A DNA stretch of 64,000 nucleotides from Burkholderia sp. Ac-20365 (GTDB lineage: Bacteria > Pseudomonadota > Gammaproteobacteria > Burkholderiales > Burkholderiaceae). A program made the translations under genes and the position numbers. The notes beneath the pieces are model-generated. The model was not told the DNA's origin. It saw nothing but the letters and a program-made list of their open reading frames with translations, and made no database searches. Within the stretch, counting starts at the first letter, position 1. Each line of letters starts with the position of its first letter. Positions 42,818 to 51,622 of this stretch are shown here, one piece after another. Location: NCBI RefSeq assembly GCF_017104715.1, contig NZ_JAAGPI010000012.1, positions 124,001 to 188,000 on the forward strand. The letters run 5' to 3'.

Positions 42818-44503
42818 TCAGTGATCGACTGCCTTTGCCGCCAGTATCCCCGTCTGACCATAGAACTCCTGCAGCGCGAATGCTTCCCGCTCGCGCCGCG
42901 CACGGGCGCCCTGATCCAGCATCGAGAAGAACCAGATGCCAGCAAACGCGAGCGGCACCGACACCAGCGCGGGATTGTCGAGAAACACCGGCGCGTGTGC
43001 ATGATGCAGCACGTCGACCCACATCGATTTCGAAAACAGCGTCAACAGCACCGACGAAATCAGCCCGAGGCTGCCGCCCATCACCGCACCGCGCGTGGTC
43101 ATGCCGCGCCAGAAGATCGACGACACCAGCACCGGGAAATTCGCGCTGGCCGCGACAGCCGCAACGAGCCCCACGAGGAAGGCCACGTTGACGTGCTCGA
43201 ACAGAATGCCGAGCGCGATCGCGATGACACTCAACGCCAGTGTCGCGACGCGCGAGATGCGCATTTCGTGCGCTTCATTCGCCTTGCCTCGTGCGAGCCA
43301 GCACGCGTAAAGATCATGCGATACCGTGGTCGCGCCGGAGAGCGTAAGCCCTGCCACGACCGCAAGAATCGTCGCAAAGGTCACGGCGGCGATGAAGCCG
43401 TAGAACACGTTGCCGCCCACTGCCTGCGCGAGCTTCACGGCGACCATGTTCGAGCCGCCCAGCAGGTCTCGCGTGAGACTGAAATGCCCATCGGCCGATA
43501 GCTTGAAGAACTCAGGATGCTGCGCGAGCAATGCAATTGCGGAGAAGCCGATGACAAAGGTCAGCAGATAAAAATAGCCGATAAAGCCCGTCGCGACGAA
43601 CACCGACTTGCGTGCCTCCTGCGCGCTCGGCACGGTGAAGAATCGCATCAGGATATGCGGGAATCCTGCCGTGCCGAACATCAGCGCGATACCGAGCGAC
43701 AGCGCATTGAGCGGATCTCTCAACAGCTTGCCCGGCGCCATGATACTGAGCGCGCCCGGATGCACATCGACCGCGCGCCGGAACATTTCCTCGGGACTGA
43801 AGCCGAATTGCGCCAGCGCGGTAACGGCCATGAAGGTCGCGCCGCACAGCAGCAACACCGCCTTGATGATCTGCACCCACGTCGTCGCCGTCATGCCGCC
43901 AAAGAACACATAGACCACCATCAACGCACCGACGATCACTTCCGCCATCCAGTACTGCAAGCCGAACAGCAACTGGATCAGTTTGCCCGCCCCGACCATC
44001 TGCACGACCAGATAGAAAATCACGACGACGAGCGACGTGCTCGCCGTCAGCAAACGAATGGGCGCCTGCTCGAAACGGTAGGCCACCACATCGACGAACG
44101 TGAATTTGCCGAGATTGCGCAACGGCTCGGCAAGCAGAAACATCACGAACGGCCAGCCGACCAGGAAGCCGATCGAATAGATCAGTCCGTCGAAGCCGAA
44201 CAGATACACCATGCCGGAAAGACCCAGAAACGACGCAGCGGACATGTAGTCGCCTGCAATCGCGAGCCCGTTCTGGAATCCGGAGATGCCGCCGCCTGCG
44301 CTGTAGAAGTCTTTTGTCGTGCGCGTCTTGCGCGACGCCCAGCGCGTGATGCCGAGCGTGACCAGCACGAATAGCAGAAACATGCCGATAGCAACGGGGT
44401 TCAGTTCGACATGATCCGGGACAGCGCCTTCGACGCCTGACGCACGCGCGAGTGAAGCCATCGTGGTCAAAGCCACACAAGCAAGGAAACGGACGAGTTT
44501 CAT
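42818..44503 (-). CDS. actP: Sodium:solute symporter, acetate permease type
   Basis: A 561-residue SSS-family symporter with about thirteen helices and an N-terminal hydrophobic leader ending near ARASG. GGISGFQNGLAIAGDYMSAASFLG and ATILAVVAGLTLSGATTVSHDLYA are family sodium-site and core segments. Its partner DUF485 gene starts the pair directly upstream with a 3-bp gap, as in the acs-yjcH-actP arrangement. It probably takes up acetate or other short monocarboxylates. No acs gene lies in the window. Confidence 0.92.
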   Translation of the reverse strand: MKLVRFLACVALTTMASLARASGVEGAVPDHVELNPVAIGMFLLFVLVTLGITRWASRKTRTTKDFYSAGGGISGFQNGLAIAGDYMSAASFLGLSGMVYLFGFDGLIYSIGFLVGWPFVMFLLAEPLRNLGKFTFVDVVAYRFEQAPIRLLTASTSLVVVIFYLVVQMVGAGKLIQLLFGLQYWMAEVIVGALMVVYVFFGGMTATTWVQIIKAVLLLCGATFMAVTALAQFGFSPEEMFRRAVDVHPGALSIMAPGKLLRDPLNALSLGIALMFGTAGFPHILMRFFTVPSAQEARKSVFVATGFIGYFYLLTFVIGFSAIALLAQHPEFFKLSADGHFSLTRDLLGGSNMVAVKLAQAVGGNVFYGFIAAVTFATILAVVAGLTLSGATTVSHDLYACWLARGKANEAHEMRISRVATLALSVIAIALGILFEHVNVAFLVGLVAAVAASANFPVLVSSIFWRGMTTRGAVMGGSLGLISSVLLTLFSKSMWVDVLHHAHAPVFLDNPALVSVPLAFAGIWFFSMLDQGARARREREAFALQEFYGQTGILAAKAVDH

Positions 44504-44506
44504 CGC

Positions 44507-44824
44507 TTAGTCTCCTTTGCGTACGTTGACGAGCAATGCGCGCATCGACGGATCGAGCGTGCGGTTCGCGTGCAGCACATACCAGCCGGTCATTCCCACC
44601 GCGATCAGGACGATGGCAACGCCAACCACGATGCCGACCGTCGTCGTCGCGCCTGCATAAAGCGGATGTGCGAGCAGACGCGGCGCAAGCGCGACGAACA
44701 GAATGAAGCCGTAGTAAGTGAAGATCATCAGCGCCGTCAGCGTGAAGCTGACGCGGCGGCGTGACGCGATGAGGCGCCGGTACGCGGGGCTCGCCTTGAT
44801 TGAATCGATAGAGTCGTGCTGCAT
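44507..44824 (-). CDS. yjcH: DUF485-family small membrane protein (YjcH-like)
   Basis: A 105-residue protein with two membrane helices (FTLTALMIFTYYGFILFVALAP and TVGIVVGVAIVLIAVGMTGWYVLHANR) and the N-terminal SPAYRRLIASRRRVSF typical of DUF485. AGGAGA precedes the ATG. It is the standard upstream partner of ActP-type symporters, separated here by 3 bp. Its molecular role is not known. Confidence 0.92.
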   Translation of the reverse strand: MQHDSIDSIKASPAYRRLIASRRRVSFTLTALMIFTYYGFILFVALAPRLLAHPLYAGATTTVGIVVGVAIVLIAVGMTGWYVLHANRTLDPSMRALLVNVRKGD

Positions 44825-44947
44825 GGGCTGTCTCCTGCCTTTGTCTGCTGTTGTCTTCGATGACGAATGGAACGAGCTTCGTTGGCTCGATACGGCTTGT
44901 TTGCTGGCTGCTAGCGGCAGCTCTTGTTGTTCGAGATGGCTAGATGC

Positions 44948-45949
44948 TCAGTTGATGGCCAGACGCCCCAACGCCTGCCGCATATCGCTTTCGAAACGGC
45001 GCACGATATCGGCGAGCGGTTCGATCCGGTCGACGAACGCGAGCGACTGCCCCGCAGCGAGCAGTCCCTTCGACCAGTCGCCCGTCACGTACGCGTTGCG
45101 GCCGATCTTGCCCGAGACCATCGGCAGCAGATCCTGAATCGTCACCTCCGGGTTCTGTGCCTCGTATTCCTTCACGGCCTCGCTCGTGTCGTTGCGCAGC
45201 GTACGCACGGTGTTGCGAACGGACTGCATGCACAGGTCCGTATCGGTCGGCCCTGCTTCCACCAGACGACGCTTGTAGTCGTCATGCGCCCAGATTTCCT
45301 CGGCGACGGCGAAACGCGTGCCCACGACCACACCTGATGCGCCCATCGCGAGCGCCGCAGCGAGTTGCGAGCCGCGGCCAATGCCGCCGCCGATCAGATA
45401 CGGAATGTCCAGCTGGCTCTCGGCCCATGCGGCGTTGACGAACGAGCCCACCATATCGAGCCCCGGATGTCCGCCGCATTCCGCGCCGACAATCGCAACA
45501 GCATCGACGCCGAGCGACGCCGCCTTCACCGCAAAGCGCACGGACGGCACCTTGTGCAGCACCTTGATACCCGCTTCTTTCAGCAGCGGCAGGAATGCTT
45601 CCGGACTGCGCCCGGACGTTTCGACGAACTTCACGCCTTCATCGACGATCAGTTCGAACACTTCGCGGGTCTTTTCGCCCGGCACGAGTTTCGGCAGCAT
45701 CGACACGTTGACGCCGAACGGACCGCCTTCGCACAGATCGCGGCATCGGCGGATCTCCGCGCGCAATGCTTGCGGCTCGGGAAAGCTCGCCGCCGTGATA
45801 AAGCCGATGATGCCGGCGCGCGATGCAGCGGCGACGTAGTCGGCATCGGCGAGCCACATCAAGCCGCCCGCGACGATGGGCAGCCGCGTGCCGAACAACG
45901 CGTTCACGGCGTTTCGATAAACGATCTCAGTCATTGAACGGTCCACCAT
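44948..45949 (-). CDS. Nitronate monooxygenase-like FMN enzyme (NMO/2-nitropropane dioxygenase family)
   Basis: A 333-residue FMN TIM-barrel protein. TRLPIVAGGLMWLADADYVAAASRAG opens the barrel; AIVGAECGGHPG and PYLIGGGIGRGSQLAAALAMGASGVVVGTRF form the FMN phosphate site. Family members oxidise nitronates, but others act as enoyl reductases or have unknown redox roles. It is the last gene of the beta-oxidation operon, so a role in acyl-CoA reduction or detoxification of a by-product is possible. An ATG at 45934 is an alternative start. Confidence 0.88.
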   Translation of the reverse strand: MVDRSMTEIVYRNAVNALFGTRLPIVAGGLMWLADADYVAAASRAGIIGFITAASFPEPQALRAEIRRCRDLCEGGPFGVNVSMLPKLVPGEKTREVFELIVDEGVKFVETSGRSPEAFLPLLKEAGIKVLHKVPSVRFAVKAASLGVDAVAIVGAECGGHPGLDMVGSFVNAAWAESQLDIPYLIGGGIGRGSQLAAALAMGASGVVVGTRFAVAEEIWAHDDYKRRLVEAGPTDTDLCMQSVRNTVRTLRNDTSEAVKEYEAQNPEVTIQDLLPMVSGKIGRNAYVTGDWSKGLLAAGQSLAFVDRIEPLADIVRRFESDMRQALGRLAIN

Positions 45950-45970
45950 GCAATCAGGCGTAACGCAGCG

Positions 45971-47179
45971 TCAGACGACGCCTTCCGCCTTCAGTTGTGA
46001 GAGTTGTTCGCCCGACATTCCGAGCAGCGACTGGAGCACATCGTTCGTGCCTTCGCCGAGTTTGGGCGGACCGCTACGCACGGGCAGACGCGCACCGTCG
46101 AAGCGATACGGCGGCGCGAGCACATGCGTGCTGCCTGCCTCGGGATGCGTGTACGTCGTCACGAGTCCGCCTTCCGTCGCGCGTTTCGACGTGAGCGCCT
46201 CGTGCAGACCGAGCACTTCGCCGCACGGAATCCCCGCCTCCCTCAGACGTGCGAGCAGCACTTCGCGCCGTCTCCGGCCGATCTCACGCTTGAGTTCCGG
46301 CACGAGTTCTTCGCGATTCGCGGCCCGCACGAGGTTCGTGCGAAACCGCTCTTCATCGACGAGATCCGGGCGTTCGATCACTTCGCGGCAAAAGCGCTCG
46401 TACTGCCGGTTGGTGCCGACCGCGATGACGAGCGGTCCGTCGGCGGCATCGAATACGCCGTATGGCACGATCGACGGATGCGCGTTGCCGTAGCGCGGCG
46501 GATCGTCGCCCATCAGCATCGATTCCAGCCCGCAATACGACGTGATCATCAGTCCGCAATCGAACAGCGACATTTCGATATGACGTCCCTTGTCCGTCTT
46601 CTGGCGTTCGAACAGCGCCGCGAGAATGGCCTGGGCGGAGTACATGCCCGTGAACAGATCGACTGCGGCGATGCCGAACTTCAGCGGCGGTTGTTCAGCT
46701 TCGCCGTTGAGCGCCATCAATCCCGCCTCGCCCTGCACGACGATGTCGTAACCCGGCCGCGACGCTTCCGGCCCACGGCGGTCGTAGCCGGAGATCGAGC
46801 AATAGATCAGCCGCTCGTTGCCTTCCTTCAACCGGTCGTAACCGAGGCCGAGCTTTTCCGCGCCACCGAACTTGAAGTTCTGGATCACGACATCGCTTTG
46901 CTGCGCCAGTTCACGCGCGATCCGCTGACCTTCTTCCGTTTGCAGGTCGAGACAGACGGAGCGCTTGTTCCGGTTGACGCTGTTGAAATAGGTCGTTTCG
47001 CGCGCACCGACGCGCAGACCCCAGTCGCGCGTATCGTCGCCGCGCTTCGGGTGCTCGACCTTGATGATTTCCGCGCCGAGGTCGCCGAGCACCATCCCGC
47101 ACCAGGGTCCGGCAAGCACGCGCGACAGATCGAGAACGCGAACGCCGGCAAGCGGCAAAGAAGAATTCAGGTTCGACAT
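45971..47179 (-). CDS. CaiB/BaiF family (family III) CoA-transferase
   Basis: A 402-residue family III CoA-transferase: AGVRVLDLSRVLAGPWCGMV, LGDLGAEIIKVEHP, and expected catalytic D174 in AAVDLFTGMYSA. It belongs to the operon of two acyl-CoA dehydrogenases, a crotonase, a thiolase and a FadB/J-like protein. Since the operon has no acyl-CoA ligase, this enzyme is the natural activating step, using succinyl-CoA, acetyl-CoA or the end product as donor. Confidence 0.93.
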   Translation of the reverse strand: MSNLNSSLPLAGVRVLDLSRVLAGPWCGMVLGDLGAEIIKVEHPKRGDDTRDWGLRVGARETTYFNSVNRNKRSVCLDLQTEEGQRIARELAQQSDVVIQNFKFGGAEKLGLGYDRLKEGNERLIYCSISGYDRRGPEASRPGYDIVVQGEAGLMALNGEAEQPPLKFGIAAVDLFTGMYSAQAILAALFERQKTDKGRHIEMSLFDCGLMITSYCGLESMLMGDDPPRYGNAHPSIVPYGVFDAADGPLVIAVGTNRQYERFCREVIERPDLVDEERFRTNLVRAANREELVPELKREIGRRRREVLLARLREAGIPCGEVLGLHEALTSKRATEGGLVTTYTHPEAGSTHVLAPPYRFDGARLPVRSGPPKLGEGTNDVLQSLLGMSGEQLSQLKAEGVV

Positions 47180-47221
47180 GGCATTTCCGCTATGACTAGA
47201 GTGATGACAGGAACCGTGCGC

Positions 47222-48034
47222 TTATTGCGTCTGCGCATCCGGTGCGCGACGCAATGCGGCGAAATCCGCGGCGCGCTTGTCGAAGAAGGCGGCGATACCT
47301 TCGGCGGATTCGTCGTCGCCGAGCGACTCCGCCATGAAATCGGCTTCGAGATCCAGTTGCGCTTCGAGCGAGTTGTCACCTGCCTGGCGGCACAGGCGCT
47401 TGATGCGGCCGATCGCGCGCTCGGGGCCCGCCGCAAGCAACTGCGCCATCGCGAGTGCCTCGCTGAGTGCGCTGCCCGGCTCTGCCAGACGATTGGCAAC
47501 GCCGAGCGCGTGCATCCGTTCGCCCGTCACGGGCCTGCCCGTGAGGCACAACTCCGTCATCAGTTGCCGGGACACGACGCCGGACAAAAACGCGGTCGCA
47601 CCGCCATCGGGTGACAGACCGACCTTCACGTACGCCACCGAGAACGATGCATTGCGCGCCGCCACCAGCAGGTCGCACGCAAGCGCGATAGAAAGACCCG
47701 CGCCCGCTGCGGCGCCTTCGACCGCGGCAATCACCGGTTTTCCGCAATCGCGGATCGCGCGAATCATGTCGTGCAGGCTTTCGATACCCGCGCGCCGTTC
47801 GGGCGCTGTCATCGCGCGGCGTTGGCCGAGCCGGTTCAGATCGCCGCCCGCGCAAAACGCGCTGCCGACGCCCGTCAGCACGATCGCGCCTGTTTCAGGA
47901 TCGCGCTGCGCCTCGTCGAGCGCGGCGGGAAGCGCTTTGTACACTTCCGCCGTGAGCGCGTTACGCGCCGCCGGGTTGTTGAAAGACAGCACCTGCACCG
48001 CACCTTCGCGGCGCACAAGGATAGGTTCGTTCAT
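47222..48034 (-). CDS. Enoyl-CoA hydratase/isomerase family protein, PaaG-like
   Basis: A 270-residue crotonase. The oxyanion hole is intact (AFCAGGDLNRL and GAAAGAGLSIALACD), but both catalytic glutamates of hydratases are absent: the first position is serine (GAGLS) and the second is tyrosine or alanine (SVAYVKVGL). LSPDGGATAFL keeps the aspartate seen in PaaG-type isomerases. It is therefore more likely an isomerase shifting a double bond than a hydratase. Its ATG overlaps the stop of the acyl-CoA dehydrogenase gene at 48031. Confidence 0.9.
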   Translation of the reverse strand: MNEPILVRREGAVQVLSFNNPAARNALTAEVYKALPAALDEAQRDPETGAIVLTGVGSAFCAGGDLNRLGQRRAMTAPERRAGIESLHDMIRAIRDCGKPVIAAVEGAAAGAGLSIALACDLLVAARNASFSVAYVKVGLSPDGGATAFLSGVVSRQLMTELCLTGRPVTGERMHALGVANRLAEPGSALSEALAMAQLLAAGPERAIGRIKRLCRQAGDNSLEAQLDLEADFMAESLGDDESAEGIAAFFDKRAADFAALRRAPDAQTQ

Positions 48035-49170
48035 CGTGTTTGGCTCCGGCCGAGGGTGATATAGCGTTCGAGGTGATGATCTTCGTCACCGAACTGGTGA
48101 TCGATCATGACGAGACGTTTTGCGTAGTGCGCAAGCGGCAATTCCCACGTCATGCCGATACCGCCGTGCATCTGGATGCACTCTTCGGCAACCAGCGCGC
48201 CGATGCGCCCAATCGTGTACTTAGCCGCCGACAACGCCCGCTCCCGCTCGACGCGACCCGCGCCGAGCGCAGCGGCCGCGTTGATCACGGCGGAACGTGC
48301 CTGCTCGATTTCGAGCAACATGTCGGCCATCCGGTGCTGCAACGCCTGGAAGCTGCCAATCGCGACGCCGAACTGCTTGCGCGTGCGCAGATACTCGAGC
48401 GTGTGCGCCTTGGCGACGTCCATTGCGCCCAGCGCCTCCGCGCACAACGCGAGCACGCCCGCGCCGATGCTGTGTTCGAGTATTGCGAAGCCCGCGTCCC
48501 GCTCGCCGAGCAAGGCGGTGTCGGGCAGGCACACTTCATTCAGGCAGAGTTCAGCCGCTCGCCCGCCGTCGATCTTCCGATAGCCGCGCAGCGCCACGCC
48601 CACCGTCTCGCGCGGCACGACGAAGAGCGAAATGCCGTCTTCCGCATCAGCCGCACCGCTCGTGCGTGCCGATACGAGAAAGAAGTCCGCTTCGGCGCCC
48701 TGCTGCACGACCGCCTTCGCGCCCGTCAGCACCCAGCCGTTCGAACTGCGTGCGGCGCGCGTCGTCACCTTGTTCAGTTCGTAGTGCGAGCCGGGTTCAT
48801 CGTGCGCGAGCGCGGCCACTGCATGACCTTCGATCAGACTCGCAATCAGCGCCCGCTGCACGCCATTGCCCGCGCGGGCAAGTGCGCTCCCCACGACCAA
48901 TGCGCCGAGAAACGGCTCGACCACGAGCCCGCGCCCAAGGCTTTCGAATACGACGGCGATATCGAAACCCTCACCGCCCAGGCCGCCATCGGCCTCGTTG
49001 AAGAGCGCGCCGACCACGCCGAGGTCGGAAAAACGTACCCACAGTTCACGGCTGAAACCCGAGTCGTTACGCGCGAGCGCATCGCGCGTCGCGAAGTCGT
49101 ACTGCTGCGTCACGAAACGGTTCAGCGTGTCCGCCAGCATGCGGCGGTCTTCGGTATGCTGGAAATTCAT
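48031..49170 (-). CDS. Acyl-CoA dehydrogenase (possible partner subunit)
   Basis: A 379-residue ACAD. The N-terminal and middle domains are recognisable (MNFQHTEDRRMLADTLNRF, TGAKAVVQQGAEADFFLVSA). The C-terminal end reads MHGGIGMTWELPLAHYAKRL, but the segment that normally holds the catalytic glutamate in YEGT is replaced by HQFGDEDHH. This form resembles one subunit of the alpha2-beta2 ACADs of steroid catabolism. The second ACAD gene lies directly upstream, 10 bp away, so the two may form a heteromer. Confidence 0.92.
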   Translation of the reverse strand: MNFQHTEDRRMLADTLNRFVTQQYDFATRDALARNDSGFSRELWVRFSDLGVVGALFNEADGGLGGEGFDIAVVFESLGRGLVVEPFLGALVVGSALARAGNGVQRALIASLIEGHAVAALAHDEPGSHYELNKVTTRAARSSNGWVLTGAKAVVQQGAEADFFLVSARTSGAADAEDGISLFVVPRETVGVALRGYRKIDGGRAAELCLNEVCLPDTALLGERDAGFAILEHSIGAGVLALCAEALGAMDVAKAHTLEYLRTRKQFGVAIGSFQALQHRMADMLLEIEQARSAVINAAAALGAGRVERERALSAAKYTIGRIGALVAEECIQMHGGIGMTWELPLAHYAKRLVMIDHQFGDEDHHLERYITLGRSQTR

Positions 49171-49180
49171 TGCGATCCTC

Positions 49181-50389
49181 TCAAAGGCCCAGGATCATCT
49201 TCGAGATGATGTTTTTCTGGATTTCGTTGGAGCCGCCAAAGATCGACAGCTTGCGGTTGTTGAAGTAGAGCGCGGCGGCGCTGGCGGCTTCTTCGGGACC
49301 GACGCGCGCGTCGTCGTAACCTTCGTGCAGCGCTTCTTCGATAAACGGCTGCGCATGCGGACCCATCGCGCGCCGCATCAATGACGACAGTTCCTGGCGG
49401 ATCTCCGTGCCGCGAATCTTGAGCATCGAGCTTTCCGCACCCGGCACGCCGCCGCCCGCGACGGCAGCGATCACGCGCAGGTTGGTCGTCTTCATGTTTT
49501 CGAGGTCGATTTCGACACGGGCGAGGCGCGCCGCGAAGAGCGGATCGTCGGCCAGCGGACGGCCGTTGCGTGTGACCTTCTGCGCAGCACGGCGCAAGCG
49601 CGCCAGTGCCGCCACCGAGAAACCGACGCCCGCGATATTGGTGCGCTCGTAGGTCAGCAGATACTTCGCGACCGTCCAGCCCTTGTTCTCTTCGCCGACC
49701 AGATTCGCAGCGGGCACGCGCACGTCGGTGAAGAAGACTTCGTTGATCTCGTGTTCGCCTTCGAGCGTGATGATGGGCCGCACTTCGACGCCGGGCGAAT
49801 TCATGTCCACCAGCAGGAAGCTGATGCCCTCCTGCTTGCACACATCGGTTGCGGTGCGTACGAGACAGAAGATCATGTTGGCGTGCTGCCCAAGCGTGGT
49901 CCACGTCTTCTGGCCATTGACGATGTAGTGCTCGCCTTCATCGTCGATACCACGCACTGCGCTCGTCTTCACGGAAGCGAGATCGGAACCCGAGCCGGGC
50001 TCCGAATAGCCCTGGCACCACCAGTCGGAGCCGTCGAGAATGCGCGGCAGCCAGTGGGCCTTTTGCGCTTCATTGCCGTACCTGATCAGTACCGGCCCCA
50101 GCATGTTCACGCCGAACGGCACGATGCGCGGCGCGCCTGCCAGCGCGCATTCGTTCTCGAAGATGAACTTCTGCACGGCGCTCCAGCCGGGGCCGCCATA
50201 CTGCTCGGGCCAGTGATTCGCGAGCCAGCCCTGTTCGTTCAGGATCGCGTGCCATTCGGCCATGTCGGCGCGTGTGAGATGCAGGCCGTTGCGCACCTTG
50301 CTCGAAAGCCTGGCGGGCAGCTTTTCGTCGAGAAAGCGCACGACGCGTTCGCGAAAGGCTTCCTCTTCAGGCGTGAAATTCAGATCCAT
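49181..50389 (-). CDS. Acyl-CoA dehydrogenase (possible partner subunit)
   Basis: A 402-residue ACAD with MDLNFTPEEEAFRERVVRFL, QGYSEPGSGSDLAS and NGQKTWTTLGQHANM as FAD/substrate signatures. Near the C-terminus the usual YEGTNEIQ is FGGSNEIQKN, so the canonical catalytic glutamate is glycine; a base elsewhere, as in isovaleryl-CoA dehydrogenase, may replace it. It starts at the ATG at 50389. With the ACAD at 48031 it would form a two-gene heteromeric enzyme for bulky or cyclic acyl-CoA. Confidence 0.92.
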   Translation of the reverse strand: MDLNFTPEEEAFRERVVRFLDEKLPARLSSKVRNGLHLTRADMAEWHAILNEQGWLANHWPEQYGGPGWSAVQKFIFENECALAGAPRIVPFGVNMLGPVLIRYGNEAQKAHWLPRILDGSDWWCQGYSEPGSGSDLASVKTSAVRGIDDEGEHYIVNGQKTWTTLGQHANMIFCLVRTATDVCKQEGISFLLVDMNSPGVEVRPIITLEGEHEINEVFFTDVRVPAANLVGEENKGWTVAKYLLTYERTNIAGVGFSVAALARLRRAAQKVTRNGRPLADDPLFAARLARVEIDLENMKTTNLRVIAAVAGGGVPGAESSMLKIRGTEIRQELSSLMRRAMGPHAQPFIEEALHEGYDDARVGPEEAASAAALYFNNRKLSIFGGSNEIQKNIISKMILGL

Positions 50390-50402
50390 GATGCTTTGTC
50401 TC

Positions 50403-51584
50403 TCAGTAGATTTCGAAGAGGCCGGCGGCACCCATGCCGCCCGCGATGCACATCGTCACGACCGCGTATTTCACGCCGCGTCGACGGCCTTCGAGGAGTG
50501 CGTGTCCCGCGAGGCGCGCGCCCGTCATCCCGTACGGATGACCTAGGGAAATCGCGCCACCGTTCACGTTGAGGTGCTCAGCGGGAATGCCCAGGCGCTG
50601 CTGGCAATAGACCGCCTGTGAGGCGAATGCTTCGTTGAGTTCCCACAAGCCGATATCGCCGACTGTCAGCCCGTGGCGGGCGAGCAGTTTCGGCACGGCG
50701 AGCACGGGGCCGATGCCCATTTCGTCCGGTTCGCAGCCCGCGACCGCAAGTCCGCGAAACGCGCCAAGCGGCGTGAGATTCGCGCGCTCGGCGGCTTTCG
50801 CTTCCATCATCACGCAGGCCGATGCACCGTCCGAGAACTGCGACGAGTTGCCTGCCGTGACGTACCGGTCCGGGCCTTTGACCGGCGCGAGCTTCGCGAG
50901 CGCTTCATACGTGGTGCCGGGGCGGTTGCAGGTATCGGCGGAAACCGTCACCTCGCGCTGGCTGACGGCGCCCGTTTCTTTGTCGGTAACGGCCATCGTG
51001 GTTGTGACAGGCACGATCTCGTAGGCATAGCGGCCGGCAAGTTGCGCTTGCGCTGTACGACGCTGGCTTTCCACCGAGAAACGATCCTGCGCTTCGCGGC
51101 TGATGCCGTAGCGCTTCGCGACGATGTCGGCGGTATCGATCATCGTCATGTAGAGCGAAGGCTTGTGTTCGACGATCCACGGGTCGAGCGCGGTCACGCC
51201 GTCTTCGCGTGTGCGGATGCTGGAGATGCTTTCGACGCCGCCCGCGATCATCGCGGGCGCACCGTCGACGACGATGCGCCCTGCTGCCATCGCAATCGCC
51301 TGCAGGCCGGACGCGCAGAAGCGGGTCACCGTCGTGCCGGCAATCGACAGCGGCAAGCGCGCGCGGATCACCGTCTGGCGCGCGATGTTGCGCCCCGTGT
51401 TGCCTTCCGGATAACCGCAGCCGAGAATCGCGTCCTCGATCAGTTCGGGGTCGATACCCGAGCGCGTGACGGCTGCCCGCACGGCGACCGCCGCGAGTGT
51501 GGGACCGGGGGTGATGTTGAATTCTCCACGGTGCGCCTTGGTCAACGGCGTGCGCGCGGTGGAGACGATGACGGCTTCTCGCAT
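50403..51584 (-). CDS. Acetyl-CoA acyltransferase (thiolase)
   Basis: A 393-residue thiolase with the complete active site: C90 in TRFCASGLQAIA, NEAF in LWELNEAFASQA, H349 in SLGHPYGMTGAR and C379 in TMCIAGGMGAAG. It cleaves 3-ketoacyl-CoA with CoA to give acetyl-CoA and a shortened acyl-CoA. The frame continues open upstream into the FadB/J-like gene, but the ATG at 51584 matches the family start MREAVIVSTARTP. It completes beta-oxidation together with the FadB/J-like protein. Confidence 0.95.
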   Translation of the reverse strand: MREAVIVSTARTPLTKAHRGEFNITPGPTLAAVAVRAAVTRSGIDPELIEDAILGCGYPEGNTGRNIARQTVIRARLPLSIAGTTVTRFCASGLQAIAMAAGRIVVDGAPAMIAGGVESISSIRTREDGVTALDPWIVEHKPSLYMTMIDTADIVAKRYGISREAQDRFSVESQRRTAQAQLAGRYAYEIVPVTTTMAVTDKETGAVSQREVTVSADTCNRPGTTYEALAKLAPVKGPDRYVTAGNSSQFSDGASACVMMEAKAAERANLTPLGAFRGLAVAGCEPDEMGIGPVLAVPKLLARHGLTVGDIGLWELNEAFASQAVYCQQRLGIPAEHLNVNGGAISLGHPYGMTGARLAGHALLEGRRRGVKYAVVTMCIAGGMGAAGLFEIY

Positions 51585-51622
51585 GGTCTGAGCCTGTAAA
51601 GAGAGATGAAAAACTGAATGGA

